From positions 1 to 64,000 of the forward strand of contig JAUQQK010000001.1 in NCBI GenBank assembly GCA_030549905.1: 64,000 nt of DNA, written 5' to 3'. The notes below the pieces were generated by a model, which did not search any database, had not been told where the DNA came from, and worked only from the letters and a program-made list of their open reading frames with translations. The DNA is from Aquificota bacterium (lineage in GTDB: Bacteria > Aquificota > Aquificia > Aquificales > Aquificaceae). Shown here one piece after another: positions 16,929 to 28,397 of the stretch. The position numbers and the translations under genes are program-made. Position 1 is the first letter of the stretch. The number at the start of each line of letters is the position of its first letter.

Positions 16929-17300
16929 ATGGCTAAGCTGAGCAGGCATGAAAAAAGGGAAAGAAGGCACAAAAGGATAAGGAAAAAGATATTCGGCACG
17001 CCGGAAAGACCGAGGCTGTGCGTCTATAGAAGCCTAAATGCCTTCTATGCACAGATTGTGGATGATACAAAGGGTCATACCCTTGTTTCCGCCTCCTCCA
17101 TAGACCCTGAGTTTGTAGAGCTTGCTGGGAAGAGGGGTGGCAAATCCATAGAAGATGTGCAGAAGGTGGCACAGGTACTAGTAAAGAAGGCTTTAGAAAA
17201 GGGTATTAAAAAGGTGGTCTTTGACAGGGGTGGTTTTCTGTATCACGGCAAGATAAAAGCCTTCGCAGACAAATGCAGAGAGCTTGGGCTTGAATTTTAA
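16929..17300 (+). CDS. rplR: ribosomal protein L18
   Basis: 123 residues. Basic N-terminal arm, then [20 protein letters not shown], and the closing [19 protein letters not shown] typical of L18. It binds 5S rRNA next to L5. Shine-Dalgarno GGAGGT upstream. Confidence 0.97.
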   Translation: MAKLSRHEKRERRHKRIRKKIFGTPERPRLCVYRSLNAFYAQIVDDTKGHTLVSASSIDPEFVELAGKRGGKSIEDVQKVAQVLVKKALEKGIKKVVFDRGGFLYHGKIKAFADKCRELGLEF

Positions 17301-17311
17301 AGGAGGTAATC

Positions 17312-17899
17312 ATGGGTGGCATTTCCATTGAAAGACTTATTGACAGCAAGAGAAGGGAACAAAGGATAGCAGAAATAGAAGACCAGCTCCAGATAGAAGA
17401 GAGGCTCATATATGCCAAGAGAACCACAAGGGTTACAAAGGGAGGTAAAAGGTTTTCCTTCAGTGCCCTTGTCATAGTGGGAGACAAAAGGGGCTTCGTG
17501 GGCTTTGGTCTTGGCAAGGCGAGGGAAGTGCCCATAGCCATAGCAAAGGCGATAGAAGACGGTAAAAAGCACCTCATAAGGGTGCCCATAGAAAACGGCA
17601 CGGTGCCCCATGATGTGATAGGACATTATGGTTCCACCATGATAAAGGTGATACCCGCAAGGCGTGGAACGGGTATAGTGGCAGGCGGTGCTGCAAAGCC
17701 CATCTTTGAGCTCGCCGGCTATACGGACGTTCTAACAAAGCTTCAAGGAAGCACAAACCCAAATAATGTGGTAAGGGCAGTTTTTGATGCCCTGCTAAAA
17801 CTCAAATCCCTTGATGAAGTGGCAAGGGAAAGGGGCATAGACCCAGAAGAGCTAAGAAGACGCTATAACATCTACGCAAGGGACCTTCGCATTCCATAA
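17312..17899 (+). CDS. rpsE: ribosomal protein S5
   Basis: 195 residues. Double-stranded RNA-binding N-terminal domain with RVTKGGKRFSFSALVIVGD and GFVGFGLGKAREVPIAIAKA, then the C-terminal domain with KVIPARRGTGIVAGG and GSTNPNNVVRAVFDAL. It acts in decoding fidelity in the 30S. Slightly long N-terminus compared with E. coli. Confidence 0.97.
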   Translation: MGGISIERLIDSKRREQRIAEIEDQLQIEERLIYAKRTTRVTKGGKRFSFSALVIVGDKRGFVGFGLGKAREVPIAIAKAIEDGKKHLIRVPIENGTVPHDVIGHYGSTMIKVIPARRGTGIVAGGAAKPIFELAGYTDVLTKLQGSTNPNNVVRAVFDALLKLKSLDEVARERGIDPEELRRRYNIYARDLRIP

Positions 17900-17910
17900 G
17901 GAGGTTGGCA

Positions 17911-18105
17911 ATGGGCAGGTTAAGGGTAAAACTTATAAGGGGCTTGGCAGGCAAGCCAGAGCCTCAGATAAAGGCGGTAAAAAGCCTTGGCTTGAAGAAA
18001 AGGGGTCAGGAGGTGCTTTTGGAGGACAACCCCATGGTAAGGGGCAACATAAGGAAGGCTATACACCTTCTTGAAGTAGAGGAGGTAAGAGATGAAACTG
18101 CATGA
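17911..18105 (+). CDS. rpmD: ribosomal protein L30
   Basis: 64 residues from the ATG at 17911, which follows AGGAGGT; an in-frame TTG two codons earlier is ignored. The sequence [20 protein letters not shown] and the ending [13 protein letters not shown] fit L30. Overlaps rplO by 14 bases. Confidence 0.94.
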   Translation: MGRLRVKLIRGLAGKPEPQIKAVKSLGLKKRGQEVLLEDNPMVRGNIRKAIHLLEVEEVRDETA

Positions 18106-18534
18106 GCTTGCACCAGAAGAGGGTGCTGTAAAGGAAAGAAAGAGGGTGGGAAGAGGTATAGGTTCGGGGCTTGGTAAGACCTGTGGAAAGGGTCATAAGG
18201 GTCAGAAGACACGCTCTGGCGACAGAAAACTTCCCTCATGGTTTGAAGGCGGACAGACGCCCCTTCACAAGAGGGTTCCCAAGAGGGGCTTCAGGCCTAT
18301 TAACAGGGTAGAATACTCGGTGGTCAACCTTAAAACCTTGGACAGGTATTTCAATGCCAATGAGGAGATAACTCCTGAAGTCCTTCTGGAAAGGGGGCTT
18401 GTAAGAAAGCGCATGCCTGTGAAGATACTGGGTGATGGTGAGCTAACAAAACCTCTCAAGGTAAAAGCCCACGCCTTTTCTGCCTCCGCAAGGCAGAAGA
18501 TTGAGGCGGTGGGTGGCACCTGCGAGGAGATAAG

Positions 18535-18538
<4 letters not shown>
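18092..18538 (+). CDS. rplO: ribosomal protein L15
   Basis: 148 residues. N-terminal glycine-rich RNA-binding stretch [20 protein letters not shown], then [15 protein letters not shown], and the C-terminal [19 protein letters not shown] late 50S assembly protein. Overlaps secY by 3 bases. Confidence 0.97.
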
Positions 18539-21241
<2,703 letters not shown>

Positions 21242-21249
<8 letters not shown>

Positions 21250-21481
21250 GAAAAAGGGAGAAGAGAAGCAGAAGGAAAAGGGTATAGTGCTTGAGGGAGA
21301 AGTGGTAGAGGCTCTTCCCAACGCCATGTTCCGCGTCAGGCTTGACACGGGGCATGAAGTGCTTGCCCATGTATCTGGAAAGATGCGCATACACTTTATA
21401 AGGATACTGCCGGGCGACAGGGTCAAGGTAGAGCTTTCCCCCTACGACCTTACAAGGGGAAGGATAATATACAGAGGATAA
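21242..21481 (+). CDS. infA: translation initiation factor IF-1
   Basis: 79 residues. An OB-fold with [38 protein letters not shown] and ending [10 protein letters not shown], preceded by a lysine/glutamate-rich extension of about 13 residues longer than the E. coli protein. Overlaps map by 8 bases. Confidence 0.96.
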
Positions 21482-21483
21482 TG

Positions 21484-21492
21484 TGTTATAAT
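21484..21492 (+). promoter_or_regulatory. extended -10 promoter for rpmJ-rpsM-rpsK-rpsD-rpoA-rplQ
   Basis: TGTTATAAT directly after the infA stop, with no clear -35. It would start transcription about 25 bases before rpmJ and allow the alpha operon to run independently of the spc operon. Confidence 0.5.
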
Positions 21493-21524
21493 TTTTTGCT
21501 TACAAAGGTGCTAAGGAGGTTATG

Positions 21525-21641
21525 ATGAAGGTAAAGCCTTCTGTGAAGCCCATGTGTGCCAAGTGCAAGATTATCAGAAGAAAAGGCAGGGTTATGGTCA
21601 TATGCGAAAACCCAAAACACAAGCAGAGGCAAGGCAGTTAA
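21525..21641 (+). CDS. rpmJ: ribosomal protein L36, zinc type
   Basis: 38 residues: begins [20 protein letters not shown] and ends with an [12 protein letters not shown] block. The C-x2-C, later Cys and His form the usual zinc site of the short L36. The sequence ATGATGAAG offers two starts (21522 or 21525); I take the second, which matches the family. Preceded by AAGGAGGT. It was too short for an ordinary ORF length cut-off. Confidence 0.95.
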   Translation: MKVKPSVKPMCAKCKIIRRKGRVMVICENPKHKQRQGS

Positions 21642-21652
21642 GGAGGTAAAAG

Positions 21653-22033
21653 ATGGCAAGGATAGCTGGAGTTGACCTACCAGACAACAAAAAATTGGAA
21701 GTGGCCCTCACCTACCTTTATGGTATTGGCTGGTCCAGAGCAAGGGAAATATGTGAAAAAACCGGCATACCTTGCACGAAGAAGCTGGGCGCTTTAACAC
21801 CTGAGGAGCTAAACACCATAAGAAAGTTTATAGAACAGAACTACACGGTAGAGGGCGACCTGCGCAGGGAAGTTCAGCTCAACATAAAAAGGCTCATGGA
21901 CATGGGCTGTTATAGAGGCATGAGGCATGCCAGAGGCTTACCCGTTAGAGGTCAGCAGACGAGGACAAATGCCAGAACGCGTAAGGGTAAAAGGAAGACT
22001 GTAGGTGGAACCAAGAAGAAAATAGTTAAGTAA
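21653..22033 (+). CDS. rpsM: ribosomal protein S13
   Basis: 126 residues, opening [20 protein letters not shown] and ending in the basic [19 protein letters not shown] region that contacts tRNA and 16S rRNA in the head. Follows AAGGAGGT. Confidence 0.97.
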   Translation: MARIAGVDLPDNKKLEVALTYLYGIGWSRAREICEKTGIPCTKKLGALTPEELNTIRKFIEQNYTVEGDLRREVQLNIKRLMDMGCYRGMRHARGLPVRGQQTRTNARTRKGKRKTVGGTKKKIVK

Positions 22034-22043
22034 GGAGGTTAAC

Positions 22044-22433
22044 ATGGCAAAAAGAAAACAGCAGGCAAAGAAACAAAAAAGAACAGTTTCTGAAGGCATA
22101 GTGCATATACTAAGCACCTTTAACAATACAATAGTCAACATAACCGATAAGCAGGGAAATACGCTTGTATGGGAAAGTGGTGGCACGGTTGGGTTTAAAG
22201 GCACAAGGAAAAGCACGCCCTACGCTGCACAGCTTGCAGCCCAAAAGGCTGCAAAGAGGGCCATTCAAGAATACGGACTTCAGGAGGTGGAGGTTAGGAT
22301 AAAGGGTGCTGGAGCCGGGAGAGAGTCAGCCCTAAGAGCCATATATGCGGCTGGTTTAAAGATAAAAGCCATAAGGGACGTTACACCCATACCTCACAAT
22401 GGATGCAGACCACCCGCAAAAAGGAGGGTTTGA
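22044..22433 (+). CDS. rpsK: ribosomal protein S11
   Basis: 129 residues. Conserved [35 protein letters not shown] and the C-terminal [15 protein letters not shown]. Platform protein of the 30S. Confidence 0.97.
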   Translation: MAKRKQQAKKQKRTVSEGIVHILSTFNNTIVNITDKQGNTLVWESGGTVGFKGTRKSTPYAAQLAAQKAAKRAIQEYGLQEVEVRIKGAGAGRESALRAIYAAGLKIKAIRDVTPIPHNGCRPPAKRRV

Positions 22434-22436
22434 AGC

Positions 22437-23066
22437 ATGGGTAGATATATTGGACCTGTAGTAAGGATTGATAGGAGGCTTGGCGTTGTTGTATCTGGTA
22501 AGAGGAGTGCCCCCAAGATACTTTCCAGAAGAAACTTTCCGCCAGGACAGCATGGAAGGTTAAAGGGGAGGAGAAGGAAGCTAACCGAATACGGCATACG
22601 CCTTATGGAAAAGCAAAAGCTTAAATTTCTGTATGGAGGTATAAGAGAAAAGCAGTTTAAGAGATATTTTGATGAGGCCTCCAAGGCAAAGGGCAACACG
22701 GGTCAGGTTCTTCTCCAGCTGTTAGAAAGAAGGTTAGACAATGTGGTTTACAGGCTTGGGTTTGCAAGCACGCGCAGGCAGGCAAGACAATGGGTTGCCC
22801 ATGGGCACTTTCTTGTTAACGGCAAAAAGGTGGACATACCCTCCTACAGGGTAGAGGTGGGTGACATAATTGAAGTAAAACCCACCTCAAGGGATATTCC
22901 TCAGCTACTGGAAAACCTTCAGAACATTGACCCAAGGAGCATACCACCCTGGCTTGAGCTGGACAAGGACCATTTTAGGGGAAAGGTGATAGACCTGCCA
23001 AGAGAGGTTGAGCTTGAAGTGCCTGTAAACCTTCAGTACATCATAGAGTTCTACTCAAGAGTATAA
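22437..23066 (+). CDS. rpsD: ribosomal protein S4
   Basis: 209 residues. N-terminal region with RRNFPPGQHG and KQKLKFLYGG; S4 domain starting LLERRLDNVVYRLGFASTRR. The N-terminal zinc cysteines of some S4 proteins are absent. It nucleates 30S assembly and in E. coli represses the alpha operon. Confidence 0.97.
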   Translation: MGRYIGPVVRIDRRLGVVVSGKRSAPKILSRRNFPPGQHGRLKGRRRKLTEYGIRLMEKQKLKFLYGGIREKQFKRYFDEASKAKGNTGQVLLQLLERRLDNVVYRLGFASTRRQARQWVAHGHFLVNGKKVDIPSYRVEVGDIIEVKPTSRDIPQLLENLQNIDPRSIPPWLELDKDHFRGKVIDLPREVELEVPVNLQYIIEFYSRV

Positions 23067-23077
23067 GGAGGAATGAC

Positions 23078-24028
23078 ATGCTAAGAGAATTTCTCTTCCC
23101 ATCAAAGGTTTATTGGGAAGAAAGAACAAAAACCTACGGTCGCTTTGTGGTAGAACCCTTAGAAAGGGGCTTTGGCATAACCTTAGGAAACTCTCTAAGA
23201 AGAACACTCTTATCCTCCATAGAGGGTGTGGCCATCACCGGTGTGAAGGTCTATGGAGCCTACCATGAGTTTTCCGCCCTTGAAGGTGTACAGGAGGACG
23301 TGTTAGAAATAATAGCAAACCTGAAAAAGGTCAGGTTTAAGATGCATAACTCGGATGTAGAGCTCCTATATATTAAAAAGAAGGGAGAGGGTGTGGTTTA
23401 TGCAAAAGACATAAGCCTGCCACCCAACGTGGAAATTGTAAACCCAGAGCAGAAGATACTAACCATAACAGACCCGGAAAGGGAGATAAACATAGAAATC
23501 AGGATAGAAAGGGGTTTTGGCTATCTTCCCACTGAAGAGATGGAGGTAATAGGCGAGGTGGGATGGATACTGGTTGATGCGGACTTCTCTCCTGTGAGGC
23601 AAGTAGCCTTTAAGGTGGAAAAGACAAGGGTAGAAAAGAGAAGCGACTATGACAAGCTTATTATGGAGGTATATACGGACGGTACAAAAACACCCGATGA
23701 AGTTATAAAGGAAGCGGTAAGCTTAATAGTCAGGAACTTCTCCGCTCTTGAAAACATCTCCTATGAGGTACCTGTCATAGAAGAACCCATCGTGGTAGAT
23801 GAGCTTATAGAAAAGTTGAGCCTGCCTATAGAGGAGCTTGATGTTTCCCAGAGAGCCCTTAATTCAATAAAGCGTATGGGGATAACCACCATAGGAGACC
23901 TTGTCAGGCTCACGGAAGAAGACCTAAAGGGCACAAAAAATGTGGGAAGAAAGGCTATAAACGAGATAAAGGAAGCCCTCAAGCAATTGGGGCTTCATCT
24001 GGGTATGGACATTGAAAGCAGGAGGTAG
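23078..24028 (+). CDS. rpoA: RNA polymerase subunit alpha
   Basis: 316 residues. N-terminal dimerisation domain with GFGITLGNSLRRTLLSSIEG, insertion domain, flexible linker near 235-250 and a C-terminal domain (about 250-310) with LNSIKRMGITTIGDLVRLTE and the helix-hairpin-helix KNVGRKAINEIKEAL that binds UP elements and activators. Full length. Confidence 0.97.
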   Translation: MLREFLFPSKVYWEERTKTYGRFVVEPLERGFGITLGNSLRRTLLSSIEGVAITGVKVYGAYHEFSALEGVQEDVLEIIANLKKVRFKMHNSDVELLYIKKKGEGVVYAKDISLPPNVEIVNPEQKILTITDPEREINIEIRIERGFGYLPTEEMEVIGEVGWILVDADFSPVRQVAFKVEKTRVEKRSDYDKLIMEVYTDGTKTPDEVIKEAVSLIVRNFSALENISYEVPVIEEPIVVDELIEKLSLPIEELDVSQRALNSIKRMGITTIGDLVRLTEEDLKGTKNVGRKAINEIKEALKQLGLHLGMDIESRR

Positions 24029-24031
24029 GAA

Positions 24032-24388
24032 ATGAGGCACAGGGTCAAGAAAAAACATTTTGACAGGACTAAGGAGCAAAGGCTTGCCCTATACAGGTCC
24101 CTCGCAAGAGCCCTCATAATGGAGGAGCGGATAGAAACCTCCCTACAAAGGGCAAAGGCTGTAAAGCCACTTGTTGAAAGGCTCATAACCCTTGGCAAAA
24201 AGGGCGACCTAACCTCCAGAAGGCTTGCTTTAAAAATACTGCCAGACAAAAAGGCTGTAAGGAAGCTTTTTGAAGATATAGCACCGAGGTTTGAAGGTAG
24301 GCAGGGAGGATATACGAGAATTGTAAAACTACCTGAGAGAAGAAGAGGCGACGGCTGTGAGCTTGCCATACTGGAACTTGTGGAATGA
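24032..24388 (+). CDS. rplQ: ribosomal protein L17
   Basis: 118 residues. Opens [20 protein letters not shown], then [15 protein letters not shown] and a closing [20 protein letters not shown]. Last gene of the ribosomal cluster. Overlaps the YggT gene by 4 bases, so transcription probably continues. Confidence 0.97.
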   Translation: MRHRVKKKHFDRTKEQRLALYRSLARALIMEERIETSLQRAKAVKPLVERLITLGKKGDLTSRRLALKILPDKKAVRKLFEDIAPRFEGRQGGYTRIVKLPERRRGDGCELAILELVE

Positions 24389-24624
24389 TAAGGGGGCTTT
24401 TATCTCTTATTATTAATTTACTTATAATACTGATACTGGTTCATGCCATAGGCTCCTGGATACCAAAGGTAAGAGAAAGCAGGTTTTATGAGACCTTAGA
24501 CAGGCTTGTATCTCCCCTGCTTGACCCTGTAAGGAAGGTCATACCACCGCAGGCTGGAATTGACTTCTCCCCCATGATTGTTCTTCTCTTGCTTTACCTC
24601 ATAAAGCACATGCTCAGGCTTTGA
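24385..24624 (+). CDS. YggT family small membrane protein
   Basis: 79 residues, a single YggT unit (E. coli has two). Two hydrophobic helices: [20 protein letters not shown] and [16 protein letters not shown], with the conserved SWIP and [19 protein letters not shown] between them. The family is linked to osmotic tolerance and, in chloroplasts, cytochrome b6 maturation; function here unknown. Inner membrane. Four-base overlaps on both sides. Confidence 0.85.
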   Translation: MIRGLLSLIINLLIILILVHAIGSWIPKVRESRFYETLDRLVSPLLDPVRKVIPPQAGIDFSPMIVLLLLYLIKHMLRL

Positions 24625-25397
24625 GGCTTGACCAGTACTTAGTAGAAAGGGGGCTTGTTCCGACAAGGGAGAAGGCTCAGGCTTTGATAATGTCTGGCTT
24701 TGTGCTGGTAGATGGTGCGGTTGTTGACAAACCAGGTTATCGCCTACGGGAAGGACAGAGGGTAGAGGTAAAGGAGCTACCTAAATACGTTTCAAGGGGT
24801 GGATACAAGTTAGAGGGTGCCATAAGAAGGTTCGGGCTAAATTTAGAGGGACTTACTGCCTTAGATGTAGGCTCTTCCACAGGTGGTTTTACTCAATGCC
24901 TGCTTATGCACGGTGTAAAAAGGGTATATGCGGTGGATGTGGGAAGGGGACAGATGGATATAAAACTGAGACAGGACCCAAGGGTAGTTCTGTATGAAGA
25001 GACAGACATAAGGGAACTGACAGAAGAACATGTGCCTGAAAAGGTGGATATCATAACGGTGGATGTGTCCTTCATTTCCCTGACAAAGGTGCTGCCACAT
25101 GCGGTGAAGTTTCTGAAGGAGGAGGGTTTTTTGCTTGTCTTAGTAAAGCCCCAGTTTGAAGTGGGTCCTGAAAGAGTAAGAAAGGGGATAGTTAAGAAGG
25201 AAGAAGACAGAAGGTTCGCCCTCATAAAGGTCATAAATTTTCTAAAGTCCTTAGGCTTTAAAATAGGAGGCGTTATGAAGGCAAAGCCCAAAGGCGCTAA
25301 GGGGAATGAAGAGTTTTTTATACTGGCTGGTAGAAGCTTAGAGGAAATTAAAAACCTTGAGGAGGCTGTGGAAAATGCTCTCAAAGAGCCTGTTTGA
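24621..25397 (+). CDS. tlyA: TlyA/RrmJ-like rRNA 2'-O-methyltransferase (S4-FtsJ)
   Basis: 258 residues from a TTG start that overlaps the yggT-like stop. An S4 RNA-binding domain (LDQYLVERGLVPTREKAQAL, residues 2-60) precedes an FtsJ-type methyltransferase domain with SAM motif LDVGSSTGGFTQCLL and VKPQFEVGPERVRKG. TlyA proteins methylate 16S/23S rRNA ribose and were once called haemolysin A. Standard length. Confidence 0.92.
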   Translation: MRLDQYLVERGLVPTREKAQALIMSGFVLVDGAVVDKPGYRLREGQRVEVKELPKYVSRGGYKLEGAIRRFGLNLEGLTALDVGSSTGGFTQCLLMHGVKRVYAVDVGRGQMDIKLRQDPRVVLYEETDIRELTEEHVPEKVDIITVDVSFISLTKVLPHAVKFLKEEGFLLVLVKPQFEVGPERVRKGIVKKEEDRRFALIKVINFLKSLGFKIGGVMKAKPKGAKGNEEFFILAGRSLEEIKNLEEAVENALKEPV

Positions 25398-25407
25398 AGG
25401 GAATAAA

Positions 25408-25776
25408 ATGAAGGGCAAGCTGGGACAGTATCCTTTTACTGCGGAGAATTTAGTGAGGGTGGGTCTGGCTCTATGTACCTATCTCAAAATCAGTAAGGAA
25501 ATAGAAAAACCCCTTGTAGTTGCAAAGGAAGCAAACTTTATAACCTTGGCAGTCCTTGTGGGTTTCATGAGCGGTGGTGGAGATGCAATAATAGGAGCTG
25601 GTGAGGGACATCTGGAGCTAAAGAGCCTTTCCGCCGATGAGGAAGAACTATACATATATGGGCTGGAAGAGCATGAGTTAAAAATGGTTGAATCCATACT
25701 TTTCAGCAGGTATAATATGCCAAGAGCTAAAGGAGAGGAGGTAGGTAGTGTATGGATACAAGAAAAGAAGCCTTAG
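25408..25776 (+). CDS. freestanding degenerate phosphohexomutase domain I-like protein
   Basis: 122 residues from the ATG at 25408 (GAAGGGAA upstream; an earlier in-frame start overlaps tlyA). No confident family name. Read by eye it follows the first domain of alpha-D-phosphohexomutases: G-Y-FTAENLVRVGLALCTYL, then KPLVVAKEANFITLAVLVGF and GGGDAIIGAG where the family has the VVVGRDTR and G.DVI.LG segments, and a last helix ESILFSRYNMPRAKGEEVGS like the EEIYF...W.EVG end of that domain. The catalytic serine loop TASHNP is missing, and domains II-IV are absent. It would be a binding or scaffold protein. It overlaps the next gene by 25 bases. Confidence 0.5.
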   Translation: MKGKLGQYPFTAENLVRVGLALCTYLKISKEIEKPLVVAKEANFITLAVLVGFMSGGGDAIIGAGEGHLELKSLSADEEELYIYGLEEHELKMVESILFSRYNMPRAKGEEVGSVWIQEKKP

Positions 25777-26000
25777 AGCTATCAGAGGAGCTTAAAAAGT
25801 TCCTTTTAGAATGCGGAACAAACATTGACGAATACTACAGAAGGTTTAGAGAGCTCAGACTGCTGGAGGATGACCTCTCCTTTCAAGCAGCCCTTCTACA
25901 TGTAGAGCATGCCTTTTTTATGCTTGTGCATTCCCTCAATCTATTAAAAGAGCAACTTCAGCTTCTGGAAGTTGCAAGCAAGAAAAAGGAGGTTTTCTGA
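25752..26000 (+). CDS. small helical protein, unknown function
   Basis: 82 residues, not recognised. It is almost all helix-forming, acidic and leucine-rich (ALELSEELKKFLLECG, then LLKEQLQLLEVASKKKE), with likely coiled-coil ends and a central EYYRRFRELRLLEDD. No signal peptide. It is overlapped by the genes on both sides (25 bases upstream, one base downstream), so it must be translated in concert with the phosphohexomutase-like and pseudo-ODP proteins. An adaptor between them is a guess. Confidence 0.6.
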   Translation: MDTRKEALELSEELKKFLLECGTNIDEYYRRFRELRLLEDDLSFQAALLHVEHAFFMLVHSLNLLKEQLQLLEVASKKKEVF

Positions 26001-27718
26001 TGGGGGTTCTGTGCCTGATTTTAGATAGGAAAAAACAGTATCACTTATTGCTTGCTGACATATTTACCGTAACTGGACATAAGCTACTTTCAGCTTTTGA
26101 TGAAAATAGAGCCCTTGAACTTCTAAGGGTAAGCTCACCCCAGGTACTACTTTTGGAGATGGAAGATTTGCCCTTCTGGTTAAAAATTACTGAGAGCGGT
26201 ATATACACCATACCCCTCCTCTTCATAAGAAGCTACGAGGAAGCGGAGGTTTTAAAAAATTATGGGCTTACAGAACTAAACAGCATGGTTTTACCTTTTA
26301 ACCCCATTGAACTCCTCGAAAGGGTTGTCCTTTTAAGCAAGCCACCGGCAGAAGTGCTGAGCCTTTCGCAGGAGGGTCCCACAAATGTGCTGATAAAGGT
26401 GCTTAAGGCAGGCGCATCTTCTATCATGAAAATTGAGCATTCAGAAGGTGTTTGCAGGCTTTACATTTCAAAGGGAATAGTAAAAGGTAGCAGCTGTGCT
26501 CCAGAAGAGCTTTACAAGGCTTTTAGAGAATATAATTCCTTGGAGCTTGAGCCTTATGATGAAGCCCATGCAGACATAAGATACTTTTTCAAGAATAATG
26601 TGGATTTCTTCCAGAATGTAATAGCTCCTGCATTGGAGAAGGAAGAGGAAAAGGTCATGGAAGAGGAGGTCTTGCCTACGCCAGTAATAGAACGGGCATT
26701 AATTGATCTGAGCCAGCCCATAGAGATAGCAGAAGGCTTCTACTGGGTGGGGGTTTCGTCGGAGTATGGAATAATTCAGAAAAACGCATACCTTCGCATA
26801 TATGAAGGTAATGGCATTAAGCTTCCAGTGCTGATAAACACCTTTGGCACGCAGGAATATCCCCTAATAAGAGCAAAACTTGAACAGATAACAGGAACTA
26901 TTGATGCTCTGAGAGCGGTTATTGTATTTGGCTCCAACCTTGGGGAGGCATCTGGTCTTGTGAACCTTCTTCAGGCAAACCCTCGCGCCTTTGTAATAAC
27001 CTCTGTGGGTATAGCGGTGGCGCTGGCAAGCATAGGCATACCCATCAACAGGATAAGAACCATTGAAACCTTCCCCAACCATACCCTAAAGCTGGCAACG
27101 GGACACAGCTTAAAGTTCATTCCAGTACCATACATGCCTGAAAAGAGTAGCTTTATGCTTTTCGAAGGCAATACCAGAAGGCTTTTTACTGGTAAATTCT
27201 TAAGTTCTCTTTGCACCCAGTATGAACTGAACCCACTTGAAGGCGGAGCTGTGGAAGATGTTTTAATATACACAAGTCAAATGGCACCAGACAGAGCTTC
27301 TCTAAAAAGGGCGCTGGAGGCTCTTAGCAAGGAACTTCCATCTTCCATATATCCTGCCTTCGGCAACCCCCTCCTGTCAGTAGAGAAAATAGAAGGTTTA
27401 ATAAACAGATTACAAGTCATGCCACTATATGCTGAACAGAAAGATACCTTAGAACCCGCCATCCTCATGGATATGCTTAGTCGCATTATAGAAAGGCTGA
27501 AGAAGGAGCTTAAACCCGCTGAATATAACAGTTTTATGGAAGACCTTCAGCAGTATGCTTACATGGAGGACGGTCGCATCATAGAAAGCTTCGTAGAGGT
27601 TAAAGAGCTTCCTTCTCTTATAGTGGCCCTCATGCTTACGAAAGGTGTAAACCCCGCAGTTTTAAAAGAGGTCTACAAGGAGCTTTCCCTTGCTGGCATA
27701 AGCCTTCCTACCATATAA
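26000..27718 (+). CDS. pseudo-receiver / PATAN-like / metal-less ODP domain protein
   Basis: 572 residues. Residues 1-110 have a response-regulator fold pattern, but the phosphoacceptor region reads VLLLEMED and the conserved Lys region reads MVLPFNP, so Asp and Lys are gone. Residues 127-186 resemble a DUF4388/PATAN domain (VLIKVLKAGASSIMKI). Residues about 238-460 follow the flavodiiron-type beta-lactamase (ODP) fold: EGFYWVGVSSEYG, AVIVFGSNLGEASG, PYMPEKSSF, RLFTGKFLSS and IYPAFGNPLL. Each metal ligand expected there (HxExDH, H, D, final H) is replaced. A helical tail of 110 residues follows. A binding or regulatory protein is likely; no DNA-binding domain is seen. It shares its first base with the upstream stop and meets lepB tail to tail. 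Confidence 0.6.
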   Translation: MGVLCLILDRKKQYHLLLADIFTVTGHKLLSAFDENRALELLRVSSPQVLLLEMEDLPFWLKITESGIYTIPLLFIRSYEEAEVLKNYGLTELNSMVLPFNPIELLERVVLLSKPPAEVLSLSQEGPTNVLIKVLKAGASSIMKIEHSEGVCRLYISKGIVKGSSCAPEELYKAFREYNSLELEPYDEAHADIRYFFKNNVDFFQNVIAPALEKEEEKVMEEEVLPTPVIERALIDLSQPIEIAEGFYWVGVSSEYGIIQKNAYLRIYEGNGIKLPVLINTFGTQEYPLIRAKLEQITGTIDALRAVIVFGSNLGEASGLVNLLQANPRAFVITSVGIAVALASIGIPINRIRTIETFPNHTLKLATGHSLKFIPVPYMPEKSSFMLFEGNTRRLFTGKFLSSLCTQYELNPLEGGAVEDVLIYTSQMAPDRASLKRALEALSKELPSSIYPAFGNPLLSVEKIEGLINRLQVMPLYAEQKDTLEPAILMDMLSRIIERLKKELKPAEYNSFMEDLQQYAYMEDGRIIESFVEVKELPSLIVALMLTKGVNPAVLKEVYKELSLAGISLPTI

Positions 27719-28391
27719 GGGGCTTTCCTATCCTGTCAAACCTCGGGTTTATCAGGGCAAGGAAGAGTTGTTTAAAACCTGTAAATATACTTACATCGGT
27801 GCTGTCAAGGGGCGGAATGTCTCCCGAAAAGTATATGACGAAAGCTTTACCCACTATGTTTTTTCTTGGCAAAAGCCCCCAGTACCTGCTATCCTCGCTG
27901 TTGTCTCTGTTGTCTCCCATAACAAAATAATAACCCTCGGGTATCCGGCTTATATACACGTCCTTCCTGGGCAAAAGGGGATTTTCATAGAGGGCTATTC
28001 TATGCTTAACGCCATTAGGCAAGGTTTCTTCGTATATGAGCTTTCTACTTCCATCTTCCTCCATACTGCCCACAAACCTTAAAGGCACCTCCCTGCCGTT
28101 TATATAAACCTTCTCACCTTCCACCTTCAGCTCATCTCCAGGCACGCCAACCACCCTCTTTATAAAGTCTATCTCCGGATTGATGGGCCATTTAAAAACT
28201 ACTATATCACCTCGCTGTGGTTCTGAAAGCTTGTAAACAAGCTTGTTTACAAGTATGAAATCCCCCACCAGAAGGGTGGGCTTCATGGAGCCTGAGGGTA
28301 TGTTATAAGCCTGCACTATAAAGGCTCTAATAAGCAACACTATGACCACTACTATAACAAGCTCTTCTAACCATCTGGAAGTTTTACGCAT
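27708..28391 (-). CDS. lepB: signal peptidase I
   Basis: 227 residues with one N-terminal membrane anchor (LVIVVVIVLLIRAFIVQAY). The catalytic Ser is in IPSGSMKPTLLVGD (near residue 35) and the catalytic Lys in DFIKRVVGVPGDEL; the box MGDNRDNSEDSRYWG is intact. It cleaves Sec and Tat signal peptides on the periplasmic face. It overlaps the convergent upstream-strand gene by 11 bases and lies 6 bases after rlmN on the same strand. Confidence 0.96.
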   Translation of the reverse strand: MRKTSRWLEELVIVVVIVLLIRAFIVQAYNIPSGSMKPTLLVGDFILVNKLVYKLSEPQRGDIVVFKWPINPEIDFIKRVVGVPGDELKVEGEKVYINGREVPLRFVGSMEEDGSRKLIYEETLPNGVKHRIALYENPLLPRKDVYISRIPEGYYFVMGDNRDNSEDSRYWGLLPRKNIVGKAFVIYFSGDIPPLDSTDVSIFTGFKQLFLALINPRFDRIGKPLIW

Positions 28392-28397
28392 AGGCTT

